Positions 33,450-41,056 of a stretch of 64,000 nucleotides of DNA are shown here, piece by piece. The stretch covers positions 122,343 through 186,342 of the forward strand of contig JARLHX010000387.1 in NCBI GenBank assembly GCA_031292035.1, in the 5' to 3' direction. The first letter of the stretch is position 1; each line of letters opens with the position of its first letter. The notes below the pieces were generated by a model. It worked only from the letters and a program-made list of their open reading frames with translations, searched no databases and was not told where the DNA came from. The stretch is from Negativicutes bacterium. GTDB lineage: Bacteria > Bacillota_C > Negativicutes > Sporomusales_B > JARLHX01. The position numbers were made by a program, and so were the translations under genes.

Positions 33450-34625
33450 ATGGAAAAGAGAATGAAAGAAATTCATGCCCGCAAGACTGAAATCCGCAGC
33501 CTTCTGCAAGCCGGCGGCGAATGCGACCTGGACGCCATCCAGACCGAGCTAGATACCCTTGAGCAAGAGGAACGCATCATTCAAAAGCGGCTGGACATTG
33601 CCAGCAAATTGAACGTCGGCGACGTTCGCGGCAGAATTATCCTGCCTCCGGGCACCAAAACTCCCCAAGAAGAAGAGCAGCAGCGCTCTGGCATTGACAC
33701 TACATCCATGGAGTACAGAACCGCCTTTATGAATTACGTTCTGCGCGGCAATCCACTTCCGCAGGAGCTCCGGGCAGACGCAACTACCATGACCACCGGC
33801 GCTCCGATTCCGGAGAACATCCTCAACACCGTTGTGGACAAGATGCTGGCCAGTGGCATGATTCTGCCGATCATCACCCAGACCAACTATCGGGGCGGGG
33901 TGGCCATTCCGAATTCCAGCGTTAAGCCGGTAGCTACCTGGGTGTCTGAAGGCGCCGGCAGCAGCAAGCAGGCCAAGACCACCGGCTCAATCATCTTTGG
34001 ATACTACAAACTGCGTTGTGCCGTTGCCGTCAGCTTGGAAGTGGACACCATGGCCGTACCCGCGTTCGAGGCCATCCTAATCAACAATGTTTCCCAAGCC
34101 ATGGTCATCGCGCTGGAACAGGCGATCATCAGCGGTACCGGCGCGGGTCAACCGACCGGAATTATTTCAGCCGGTACAGCTGTTAATGCCGGCCAGGTCA
34201 TCACCGGTGCCCCTTCGCGGAAGTCATTTATCGCCGCTGAGGGTGCTCTGGATATCGCTTATGAGGCAACCGCGAAGTGGTGTATGACAAAGCAGACCTG
34301 GAACGCCATGCTGGGGGAAGTCGATACCGCAGGCCAGCCGATTGCCCGCGTGAATGAAGGTATTCCCGGCAAAAATGCCCGCACGCTACTTGGTCGCGAC
34401 GTCGTCCTTTGCAATTACCTTCCGTCCTTTGCCACTAGCCTGACTGCTGGCACCGTTTGGTCATTCCTGTTCGATTTCAGCGACTATGTGCTGAACACGA
34501 ACTATAGCATCAACATCCAACGCTACCAGGAGATATGGGTTGGCGACGACTGGGTAACCCGGGCTGTCCTCATCGCCGACGGTAAAGTCGCTGATATCAA
34601 CTCCCTGGTCACTCTGATTAAGTAA
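33450..34625 (+). CDS. Major capsid protein (HK97 gp5 fold)
   Basis: A 391-aa protein. An N-terminal coiled-coil scaffold (EIHARKTEIRSLLQ, LDTLEQEERIIQKRL) is followed by HK97-type core motifs such as TGAPIPENILNTVVDKM and SGTGAGQPTGI. ATG at 33450 with TGGAGG. Expected to be cleaved by the preceding protease. Confidence 0.92.
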   Translation: MEKRMKEIHARKTEIRSLLQAGGECDLDAIQTELDTLEQEERIIQKRLDIASKLNVGDVRGRIILPPGTKTPQEEEQQRSGIDTTSMEYRTAFMNYVLRGNPLPQELRADATTMTTGAPIPENILNTVVDKMLASGMILPIITQTNYRGGVAIPNSSVKPVATWVSEGAGSSKQAKTTGSIIFGYYKLRCAVAVSLEVDTMAVPAFEAILINNVSQAMVIALEQAIISGTGAGQPTGIISAGTAVNAGQVITGAPSRKSFIAAEGALDIAYEATAKWCMTKQTWNAMLGEVDTAGQPIARVNEGIPGKNARTLLGRDVVLCNYLPSFATSLTAGTVWSFLFDFSDYVLNTNYSINIQRYQEIWVGDDWVTRAVLIADGKVADINSLVTLIK

Positions 34626-34634
34626 TGAAGGGGG

Positions 34635-34663
34635 CGGAGCAATCCTAATGGGTTCCGTTTTTT
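34635..34663 (+). terminator. Terminator after capsid gene
   Basis: CGGAGC pairs with GTTCCG around 11 bases, followed by TTTTTT. Confidence 0.5.
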
Positions 34664-35026
34664 GGAGGATTTCTAGCTAAATAGGGCAAGTAGGCATGCT
34701 AAATCACCACGATTTAGCATGCCTTTCAATTTAGCGTCATATAAGGGCTTGTCCACATTGACATATTATAATTTGTGCTGCATATCGCGGCGGAGATGGG
34801 AAACGGGCCACTCCGGCACAGAGGCTGGGCGTAACGGATAGGCAGTATGACTTTATGGATATTTTGTATCTGAAATAGTAATGCTTCCTTGGCCACCTGC
34901 GACAACTTCCCGCGCAGCTCGTCTAGCGGGGATCAGGCTGAGAACGATTAATTTTAGTCGGAAATGGCAAACTAGTAACGCGGTGATGACCTTCTATTGC
35001 GAATCGCCGAGATACAGGAGGATGCC
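34664..35026. other. Low-GC intergenic with hairpin
   Basis: No gene apparent. Holds the hairpin at 34692-34724 and the leader of the following cargo gene. Composition is lower in G+C than the neighbouring head genes. Confidence 0.4.
34692..34724. repeat. Perfect 14-bp hairpin
   Basis: Two 14-base arms around ACCAC; each arm holds GCATGC, itself a palindrome, and the apex is AAATC-ACCAC-GATTT. Same design as the hairpin at 3481-3517. Confidence 0.6.
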
Positions 35027-35653
35027 ATGGACGCACCACAAATGATTCATCAATTAAGGCTTCAGTTATGGGATTTATTGTATGCCCAATGGCAGGAGCA
35101 TCTCTTTTCGGCGCAATGGTGGTTCATCGTTGCCATAATGGCCATTTCATATGCTCTCTGGTGGAAATTCGTTGAAAAGCCGCGCTTGCTTGAAATATTG
35201 TTGTTTGGGTGTTTCATCGCAGTTGCCAGAACGGTTATGGAGGATGTCGGTGTTTCCGCAGGCTTCTGGTCTTTTAATGTAAGGTTGGTGCCTATGGGCA
35301 TTAGTCTATTTCTAAATGATCTGACTGTCGTGCCTTTAACGCTTATGATCGTGTACCAGTATACTGCATCATGGAAGCAGTTTCTCATTTGGATTGTCAT
35401 AGCCGAGGGACTGATCACCTTTGCCTTCCATCCATTCCTGTCCATCATAGGTATTTATCGCGAGTGGAATTGGCATCTCTATTACACATTCATGATTATG
35501 ATGTTTATTGCCGTGCTTTCACGGGCCGTACTCCTCGGAATTTTGAATACAGTCCACAAATACCAGGAGGAGCGTGTAAGCGCACCTCGCTCACGGCTGA
35601 CTCCGCAACCAGCAATGAAACCGCTAGAGCGAGACCGGGATCAAGAAAAGTGA
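35027..35653 (+). CDS. CBO0543-like membrane protein (cargo)
   Basis: A 208-aa protein with about six hydrophobic segments. QWWFIVAIMAISYALWWKFV followed by RLLEILLFGCF matches the CBO0543 family found in Clostridia and Bacilli. The ATG at 35027 follows CAGGAGG. It lies between the capsid and connector genes with its own hairpin upstream and terminator downstream, so it is a probable cargo (moron) gene rather than a structural one. Function in the family is unknown. Confidence 0.7.
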   Translation: MDAPQMIHQLRLQLWDLLYAQWQEHLFSAQWWFIVAIMAISYALWWKFVEKPRLLEILLFGCFIAVARTVMEDVGVSAGFWSFNVRLVPMGISLFLNDLTVVPLTLMIVYQYTASWKQFLIWIVIAEGLITFAFHPFLSIIGIYREWNWHLYYTFMIMMFIAVLSRAVLLGILNTVHKYQEERVSAPRSRLTPQPAMKPLERDRDQEK

Positions 35654-35729
35654 ACAGCGGCAGCCTAGCACCTTCTTCTGTCTAGGCCACTCCATCTCGA
35701 AAAGTCTATACGTTGAGCCCATAATAGAA

Positions 35730-35755
35730 AGCAGCTAAAAAGCTGCTTTTTTACG
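35730..35755 (+). terminator. Terminator after cargo gene
   Basis: AAGCAGCT-AAAA-AGCTGCTT followed by TTTT. Confidence 0.7.
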
Positions 35756-35883
35756 TGCTATTTGGTATGCATTTTGGGTCCCTTTAGCAATGATTCCTCC
35801 CCAAAACGGAACCCTTTAGGAGCAATCCGCCCTTGCTTTTTCCTGGTTTCGCTAAATTCAATTATAAGGAGTTGCATGTAAAA

Positions 35884-36012
35884 ATGTCAGAAAGCAATCC
35901 CAACAACAACACCCCGGTGGCCGACGCTGGCGGCCCGATCAAACCTTATATGTATTATGTGGTTATCGCCATCATAGTCGGGGTCGCCATCAAAGCGCTC
36001 CTGGGCTACTAA
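35884..36012 (+). CDS. Small membrane protein, 42 aa
   Basis: AAGGAG lies about 13 bases before the ATG, slightly long. The C-terminal half is one transmembrane segment (YVVIAIIVGVAIKALL). Unknown. Confidence 0.45.
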   Translation: MSESNPNNNTPVADAGGPIKPYMYYVVIAIIVGVAIKALLGY

Positions 36013-36030
36013 ACCGGAGGGGTGAACACA

Positions 36031-36255
36031 ATGAGAAAGATCGATCGTGTGGCAGCTGCGTTCGCCGAGCTGAACCACAAAATAGTTAATGACATTCTCG
36101 CCCGGGGTTATTCGCCCGGCGACGCGGAAACCCTGGCCACGGTTCGGGAGAACCTCAGAGTCTTAAAAGAGTTTGATATCGAATCCGAGCCGGCGCCGGC
36201 AAATCCGGCTGAAGCTCCCGCAGAGCCTCCTGCCAAAGCTAAGGCTGGTGCCTAA
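36031..36255 (+). CDS. Phage head-region protein, 74 aa
   Basis: ATG at 36031 with GGAGGGG at ideal spacing. Helical start (RVAAAFAELNHKIVND) and an Ala/Pro-rich tail. Lies before the connector genes; it could be a small decoration or connector accessory protein. Not recognised. Confidence 0.5.
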   Translation: MRKIDRVAAAFAELNHKIVNDILARGYSPGDAETLATVRENLRVLKEFDIESEPAPANPAEAPAEPPAKAKAGA

Positions 36256-36257
36256 TC

Positions 36258-36563
36258 ATGGCCGCTCTCTCGCTTGACGACGTAAAGCTGTATCTTCGGG
36301 TGGACTCGGGCGACGAGGATTCGCTGATCCAGGATCTTCTGGACGGCTCGATCTCCTATGTCCAGCGCATGAGCGGCAAGGTCTACGACCCGACGGACGG
36401 CGTGTGGAAGATGGCGGTTAAATACCTCTGTTCGCATTGGTATGAAAACCGGGACGACACGGTTGTCGGCCGTGACGCCAAGGTAGACCACACAATCGAC
36501 GCGCTGATTAACCACATTTCTCTTTGCGGAGATTATGCGGATCTTCCGCCGGTATCGCCATGA
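36258..36563 (+). CDS. Head-tail connector (gp6-like)
   Basis: A 101-aa protein. LDDVKLYLRVDSGDEDSLIQ is the hallmark of HK97 gp6-like head-tail connectors. Its stop overlaps the next ATG. Confidence 0.85.
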   Translation: MAALSLDDVKLYLRVDSGDEDSLIQDLLDGSISYVQRMSGKVYDPTDGVWKMAVKYLCSHWYENRDDTVVGRDAKVDHTIDALINHISLCGDYADLPPVSP

Positions 36564-36874
36564 TTGTCGGCCGGATGAGTTGGCGGATTACCTTGCTCCA
36601 GCCTGTTAAAATACCGGACGGTATGGGCGGATCAAAGACAACCTACCCCGAGGCCGGCAAGGTCTGGGCGGAGTTCCGGAATCCTAGCGCAAAGGAAATG
36701 ACAGCCGTCGGCACGGTGATCAGCGACCTGGTTCGGTTGATTTCCATTCGGCGACGCACGGACATTAAGCGCGGATGGCGTGCCCAAAACGGCGGCCGAA
36801 CCTACGATGTACTGCACACCTACGACATCGACCGCGAAACCACCATGTTGATTTGTCGGGAGGTGGTGACCTAA
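36560..36874 (+). CDS. Head closure / head-tail adaptor (gp16-like)
   Basis: A 104-aa protein with WRITLLQPVKIPDGMGG, VWAEFRNPSAKE and RRRTDIKRGWR, the SPP1 gp16-type fold. The start at 36560 (ATGA) is coupled to the connector gene. Confidence 0.8.
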   Translation: MIVGRMSWRITLLQPVKIPDGMGGSKTTYPEAGKVWAEFRNPSAKEMTAVGTVISDLVRLISIRRRTDIKRGWRAQNGGRTYDVLHTYDIDRETTMLICREVVT

Positions 36875-37305
36875 TGGCTGCTTTCACGATAAATCTGGGG
36901 ATCGGTGATCTCCAACGCTCCCTTGGTGCCTTCCAAACCTACGACGCCCAAACCCAGGCAAGGCTTCAGTCCACGGTTCAATCGTCGACTTCGGCTATCA
37001 TGCTTGGTGCAAAACGGCGGGCGCGGGTTAGGTCCGGGCAGCTGGTTAAAAACATTACCATGTCCTACGACGGTGTCAAAAACGTTGGCATCGTCCGGGC
37101 AAAGTCGCCACACGCCCATCTGGTGGAGTACGGTGCCCGGGCTGCAACTGAGCGGCCGAAAAACAAAAAGGCCCTTACGGTTGGCGACGGCTTCGCGGCT
37201 TCGGCAAACATTCCGGCCCGGCAGGCGTACCCCTTTATGCGGCCAGCGTTCGAGGACGAAAAGCCAAACCTGGTCCGTGGGACCGAGACGGCGGTTAAAC
37301 CATGA
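36874..37305 (+). CDS. HK97 gp10-like tail-completion protein
   Basis: A 143-aa protein. GAKRRARVRSGQLVKNI and the HAHLVEYG-like HLVEYGARAATERPKN block are typical of gp10-like neck/tail proteins. Starts TAATG and overlaps the next gene's ATG. Confidence 0.8.
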   Translation: MAAFTINLGIGDLQRSLGAFQTYDAQTQARLQSTVQSSTSAIMLGAKRRARVRSGQLVKNITMSYDGVKNVGIVRAKSPHAHLVEYGARAATERPKNKKALTVGDGFAASANIPARQAYPFMRPAFEDEKPNLVRGTETAVKP

Positions 37306-37703
37306 TTATAATGCGACGCATACCCATGACAGCCCTGCAAACAGGGCTGTTTGACTTATTGTCTGCTGGACAGACAACGCCGGTGTATGACGACGTCCCG
37401 GAAGATGTTGTGTTCCCTTATATCACGATTGGCGCCTTTACATGTAGACGGCTGTCCGACAAAACGTCCGATATATGGGACGCATCTATCCAGATCCACA
37501 TCTGGTCTGAGTACAACGGCAAGGCGGAGGTCAATGCGGTTGCTAACGACATCACCACGGTGGTTTCGTCGGCCGCGATCGACGCTCCGGGCTTTGCAGT
37601 TATCAGCCAGGACGTCGATTTCTTCGAGGCGTTTCCCGAGGAAGAGTTTGGGCATCATGGCGTTCTTACCGTCGTCGTTACTATTCAAAATACAGGAGGC
37701 TGA
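37302..37703 (+). CDS. DUF3168-like tail terminator
   Basis: A 133-aa protein; LQTGLFDLLSA, VYDDVPEDVVFPYITIG and a beta-rich rest match DUF3168 (gp17-like tail completion/terminator). Confidence 0.8.
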   Translation: MIIMRRIPMTALQTGLFDLLSAGQTTPVYDDVPEDVVFPYITIGAFTCRRLSDKTSDIWDASIQIHIWSEYNGKAEVNAVANDITTVVSSAAIDAPGFAVISQDVDFFEAFPEEEFGHHGVLTVVVTIQNTGG

Positions 37704-37707
37704 AGCT

Positions 37708-38160
37708 ATGTCCGTTACTCTACCGACCAATCCGTCGCCGGCCCAGGCAACAGTCGGCAAAGATTATTTACTCTATATTAACACCGGGACCGCAGCCACC
37801 CCGGTCTGGACGCTGATCGGCGGCCAGCGGGCGGGCACACTGACACGAAAAGGTGACACCATTGACGCCAGCGACAAAACCACCGGGGGTTGGAAGGCTT
37901 CTCTGGTCGGTCTTTTGAGCTGGGCGATCGCATTGGACGGTCTGGTGCTGCTCCAAGATGATGGCTTGACGGCACTGGAAACCGCTTTCAACGGCGGAAA
38001 ACAGGTCAACATTCAGTTCGTTTATCCGAACCAAGCCTTCAGGACCGGCTGGGGTTCCGTTTCCGAGCTGACAATCGACAACCAATACAACCAGGCTGCC
38101 ACGCTGAAAGGCACTATTGACGGCGTCGGCCCGCTCTCCGATCTGACCACCCCTGCCTAA
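37708..38160 (+). CDS. Major tail (tube) protein
   Basis: A 150-aa protein after CAGGAGG. GTLTRKGDTIDASDKTTGGW and LLSWAIALDGLV are typical of TP901-1-like tail tube subunits. Polymerises as the tail tube around the tape measure. Confidence 0.85.
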   Translation: MSVTLPTNPSPAQATVGKDYLLYINTGTAATPVWTLIGGQRAGTLTRKGDTIDASDKTTGGWKASLVGLLSWAIALDGLVLLQDDGLTALETAFNGGKQVNIQFVYPNQAFRTGWGSVSELTIDNQYNQAATLKGTIDGVGPLSDLTTPA

Positions 38161-38174
38161 GCTTGACCATATAA

Positions 38175-38210
38175 CAACTCCCACCGCCTTTTTAGGTGGT
38201 GGGAGTTGTT
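38175..38210. terminator. Bidirectional terminator
   Basis: CAACTCCCACC and its exact complement GGTGGGAGTTG around 12 bases. Lies between the convergent tail tube and RelE genes and can end both. Confidence 0.65.
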
Positions 38211-38211
38211 C

Positions 38212-38487
38212 TTAAGGTCTTTTGAGAGTCATGTCATGCTCCCCAATATTCCGCAGGTAGACAGTATCAGGCTTGGCATACTGAAATGACACACGGACGC
38301 TCATGTTCACCGATGCCTCAAAGATGTCCGTAGTTCCTTGGATTTTTTTGATGCGTAGTGAAGGATGCCGAGGGTCCTCTTCAATGAGCCGGAGGAACTT
38401 TTCAACCTGTTCGATGCTGAGAACACCTTTTCTGATTAGTTTTTGGAGTTCTTTCATGAACTTGTCACTACGGCTAATCTTGGGCAC
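38212..38487 (-). CDS. RelE/YoeB-like toxin (antisense)
   Basis: A 91-aa protein with VEKFLRLIEEDPRHPSLRIK and FEASVNMSVRVSF, a RelE/ParE-superfamily toxin. Its start overlaps the end of the AbrB antitoxin gene. On the strand opposite the tail operon. Confidence 0.8.
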   Translation of the reverse strand: MPKISRSDKFMKELQKLIRKGVLSIEQVEKFLRLIEEDPRHPSLRIKKIQGTTDIFEASVNMSVRVSFQYAKPDTVYLRNIGEHDMTLKRP

Positions 38488-38758
38488 GTTTGATTTCCTC
38501 CAGGAGTTCGTCCGCCGAGTAGTCTTTGCCGTGGCCCTTTTCGGCTATTTCTTGTTCTACTTCCTTCTCAGCGGTCTGCCATTCCTTGGACCAATACCAT
38601 GCTTGATCCTTGGGAACAAGGGTCTTCGGTGTGATGATGATTTTGCCGTTCTCGATGGTGTACTCCAAGATGTCACCCTCACGGATTGCTAGTGTCTTGG
38701 TCAGCGATTTGGGCAGGGTTACTTGGTTCCGACCACGTACCTCGATGCGTCCTATCAT
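38474..38758 (-). CDS. AbrB/MazE-type antitoxin (antisense)
   Basis: A 94-aa protein with the SpoVT-AbrB swapped hairpin (RIEVRGRNQVTLPKSLTKTL, then IREGDILEYTIENGKIII) and an acidic toxin-binding tail. Upstream of the toxin gene, as usual. Confidence 0.85.
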   Translation of the reverse strand: MIGRIEVRGRNQVTLPKSLTKTLAIREGDILEYTIENGKIIITPKTLVPKDQAWYWSKEWQTAEKEVEQEIAEKGHGKDYSADELLEEIKRAQD

Positions 38759-38838
38759 TTTTAATGCCCCCGCCTTCCGAATTTCTTATTTTCAGTATAT
38801 CCGAATTTCGAACAAAAAGAAACCAGGAGGAAAAAAAT

Positions 38839-39183
38839 ATGAAAAAGACCATAGCGTTTGATCTCTTTGGCGCCGGGCAAACCATTTACTTTGACATCCT
38901 TCGTCTTGCCGAGCTGGAAAAAGTGTTAGGCGATTCCATTATAAACGTGGTCCGGCGCCAGGATGCCGGCATTAACTTCTGTATTGCGGGCTGCCTGGTC
39001 GGCCTAAAACACCACTACAACCGACCGACGCCGGCGCTCATGGCCGAGAAGATCGAGGAATATCTGGACAACGGTGGGAACCTTGACGAGCTGGCGTTGC
39101 CGATCGTGCAGGCAGTCCTGGCCACCGGCATCTTCGGAAAGGTGGACCCAGAGAGAAAAAACGCGAAAGCGACCAAGGAGTAA
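38839..39183 (+). CDS. Tail assembly chaperone, short form (gpG-like)
   Basis: A 114-aa protein starting after AGGAGG. It resembles tail-assembly chaperones by position before the tape measure. At 39156-39162 it carries A AAA AAC in the correct frame, from which a -1 shift would fuse it to the following ORF. Confidence 0.75.
   Translation: MKKTIAFDLFGAGQTIYFDILRLAELEKVLGDSIINVVRRQDAGINFCIAGCLVGLKHHYNRPTPALMAEKIEEYLDNGGNLDELALPIVQAVLATGIFGKVDPERKNAKATKE
39156..39162 (+). promoter_or_regulatory. -1 ribosomal frameshift slippery site
   Basis: A AAA AAC, read in the zero frame as AGA AAA AAC, 21 bases before the stop of the short form. After a -1 shift, the frame remains open to 39512. Confidence 0.8.
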
Positions 39184-39512
39184 CCTTCGAGTCTTTCGCG
39201 GATTGGGTCGCCTGGGCGGAACCTTTGGCCTATGGTCGGCTTGAACTGAAGCCTTGGGATTTTGGCCGGCTTCAGCCGCACGAATTCATCATGCTTTTGG
39301 AGGGTTACGCCTGGCGATGTGCCCAGCAGGAGAGCCTGTTCGCGTATTTCGTCTGTCATCTGATGAACGTCGAGGGCAAATGCCTGGCGCAGCCGATCGG
39401 CGTCGCGGACCTACTGGAGCCGGTCCGTGGCGAGCGCAAGCAAAAGCGGAACGATGATAAAGACTATCTGCTGGAACAGTTTAAGCACATTCTTGGAAAG
39501 GCGGGTGATTGA
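39162..39512 (+). CDS. Tail assembly chaperone extension (gpT-like, frameshift product)
   Basis: Open from the slippery site; no good ribosome binding site precedes an internal start. PLAYGRLELKPWDFGRLQPHEF and LFAYFVCHLMNVEG look like the T-type extension of lambda gpGT. Expected product: residues 1-108 of the short form followed by about 116 residues. The start coordinate marks the re-read base. Confidence 0.75.
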   Translation, partial: RESDQGVTFESFADWVAWAEPLAYGRLELKPWDFGRLQPHEFIMLLEGYAWRCAQQESLFAYFVCHLMNVEGKCLAQPIGVADLLEPVRGERKQKRNDDKDYLLEQFKHILGKAGD

Positions 39513-39514
39513 GA

Positions 39515-41056
39515 TTGGCAACTATTGCTGAATTGCTAGTTAAAATCGGGGGCGACAACTCGGGGCTAAAGAAGACCCTTAACGATAGCCAGAGCAGCGT
39601 ACAAACCGCCTTTTCCACGGCGCCTCTTACGAACTTCACCGGCGCGATCAGCGGGGCGACGGACGGCCTGAGTGGTATGCTCGGCAAACTTTCCGGGGTC
39701 GCGGCGCTGGCCGCCGGCGGTTTCGGTCTGGGCGCCATCGTCGAGAGCGCCGTCAATGCCGGAGAATCTATTTATCAACTCAGCACCCGGCTTGGCATCG
39801 GCACGGCCGAGGCTGTGAACCTTTCCCGCGTGCTGAAAATGACCGGGAGCGACGGCGATGCGTTCGCCGGCTCCATGATGCGCCTGGATAAAAACTTTGA
39901 AGCGTCGGGGCAGGCCGGGGAAAAAACCCGGGCGACCCTGGCGCTTTTCGGCGTTTCCCTGACCGACAGCACCGGAAAATTGCTGCCACTGACCCAGCAG
40001 CTGGCGAATATGAGCGAGGGTTATAAAAAGGCGGAAGCCGCCGGCGTACAACAAGAGTTTATAATGGAAACACTTGGAATCCGAGGAATGTCGCTGGTTA
40101 AAACCCTCAAAGAATACAACGAGGTTTCTGAAAAGGCCGGCGATGTGAAGGGTATTGGCCTTGATCCTGAGCAGCTGCATCAGCTGAAGCTGGACATGGA
40201 GGTCGTGTCCATGCAGGCCGGCCAGATCGGGCTGGCATTCGCCGGCGCACTGGCTCCGGTGGCGCAGCAGCTGTTCCCGCCGATCCTGTCGGGCCTGCAC
40301 TCGACAGCTTCCTTCCTGAGCGAGAATAAAACACAGGTTATCGAGTTGACCAAGGACGCGCTCGAACTTCTTGTGGCATATAAAGGCATCCAGCTGCTGG
40401 GGAGCGCCGGGAACGCGATCGCGACCTTCTGGCAGGCCGCAGCGGCCGAGGCTGCTATATCTTCGGTGGTACAAGCCGACGCGGCCGTGGGGCTGTCTGT
40501 TGCACAAGAGCGGTCTATCTCCCGGGCCGTCGTAGCAAGCAACGCGATGTATAACAAAATGCAAATCGACGCCGTGAAAACGGCACAGGTGGCCGGGCTG
40601 AGTGCCGAGGAAACTGCCGCCGTGATTTCGGAAAAATGCGTCGAGATCGCCACCGCTGCCACGGCTGCGGCTACCGAGATCCGCACACAAATCACCGCTG
40701 CCTTTGTGGCCCAGGCCGAAGCCGCCCAGGTCGCAGCTACCGAGTCGGTCGCAGACAATGAAATGATTGCCGCCTCCGCGAGAACGGCCGCTGTGGCCGA
40801 GGCGGAATTGGCGGTCGCGACGGCGGCCCAAGGTCCTGCTGCTGTGGTAGCTGCTGAAAAAACGATCGGCGCCATGGCGGTCGCAGGGACGGCCGTGGGC
40901 TTCGCTCGGACGGACGGTCTGGGCCTTGGCTGGCGGCTGGCTCGGGGTCGCTGTTGCTATCGGGTATGCGACGTACAAGCTGATCGAGTACGCAACCCAG
41001 CAGAACGGCGTCCAGTCAAAAAGATACGCCGCCCACGGCCAAGAACCACAGTATGA
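39515..41056 (+). CDS. Tape measure protein, N-terminal part (frameshifted gene)
   Basis: 513 residues. TTG at 39515 with AAAGGCGGG at good spacing. Starts MATIAELLVKIGGDNSGLKK, then an Ala-rich helical tape-measure domain (GIGTAEAVNLSRVL). After about base 40901 the frame becomes nonsense (Arg-rich), while the true continuation runs in the next frame. The full protein would be about 1043 residues. Confidence 0.8.
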   Translation: MATIAELLVKIGGDNSGLKKTLNDSQSSVQTAFSTAPLTNFTGAISGATDGLSGMLGKLSGVAALAAGGFGLGAIVESAVNAGESIYQLSTRLGIGTAEAVNLSRVLKMTGSDGDAFAGSMMRLDKNFEASGQAGEKTRATLALFGVSLTDSTGKLLPLTQQLANMSEGYKKAEAAGVQQEFIMETLGIRGMSLVKTLKEYNEVSEKAGDVKGIGLDPEQLHQLKLDMEVVSMQAGQIGLAFAGALAPVAQQLFPPILSGLHSTASFLSENKTQVIELTKDALELLVAYKGIQLLGSAGNAIATFWQAAAAEAAISSVVQADAAVGLSVAQERSISRAVVASNAMYNKMQIDAVKTAQVAGLSAEETAAVISEKCVEIATAATAAATEIRTQITAAFVAQAEAAQVAATESVADNEMIAASARTAAVAEAELAVATAAQGPAAVVAAEKTIGAMAVAGTAVGFARTDGLGLGWRLARGRCCYRVCDVQADRVRNPAERRPVKKIRRPRPRTTV

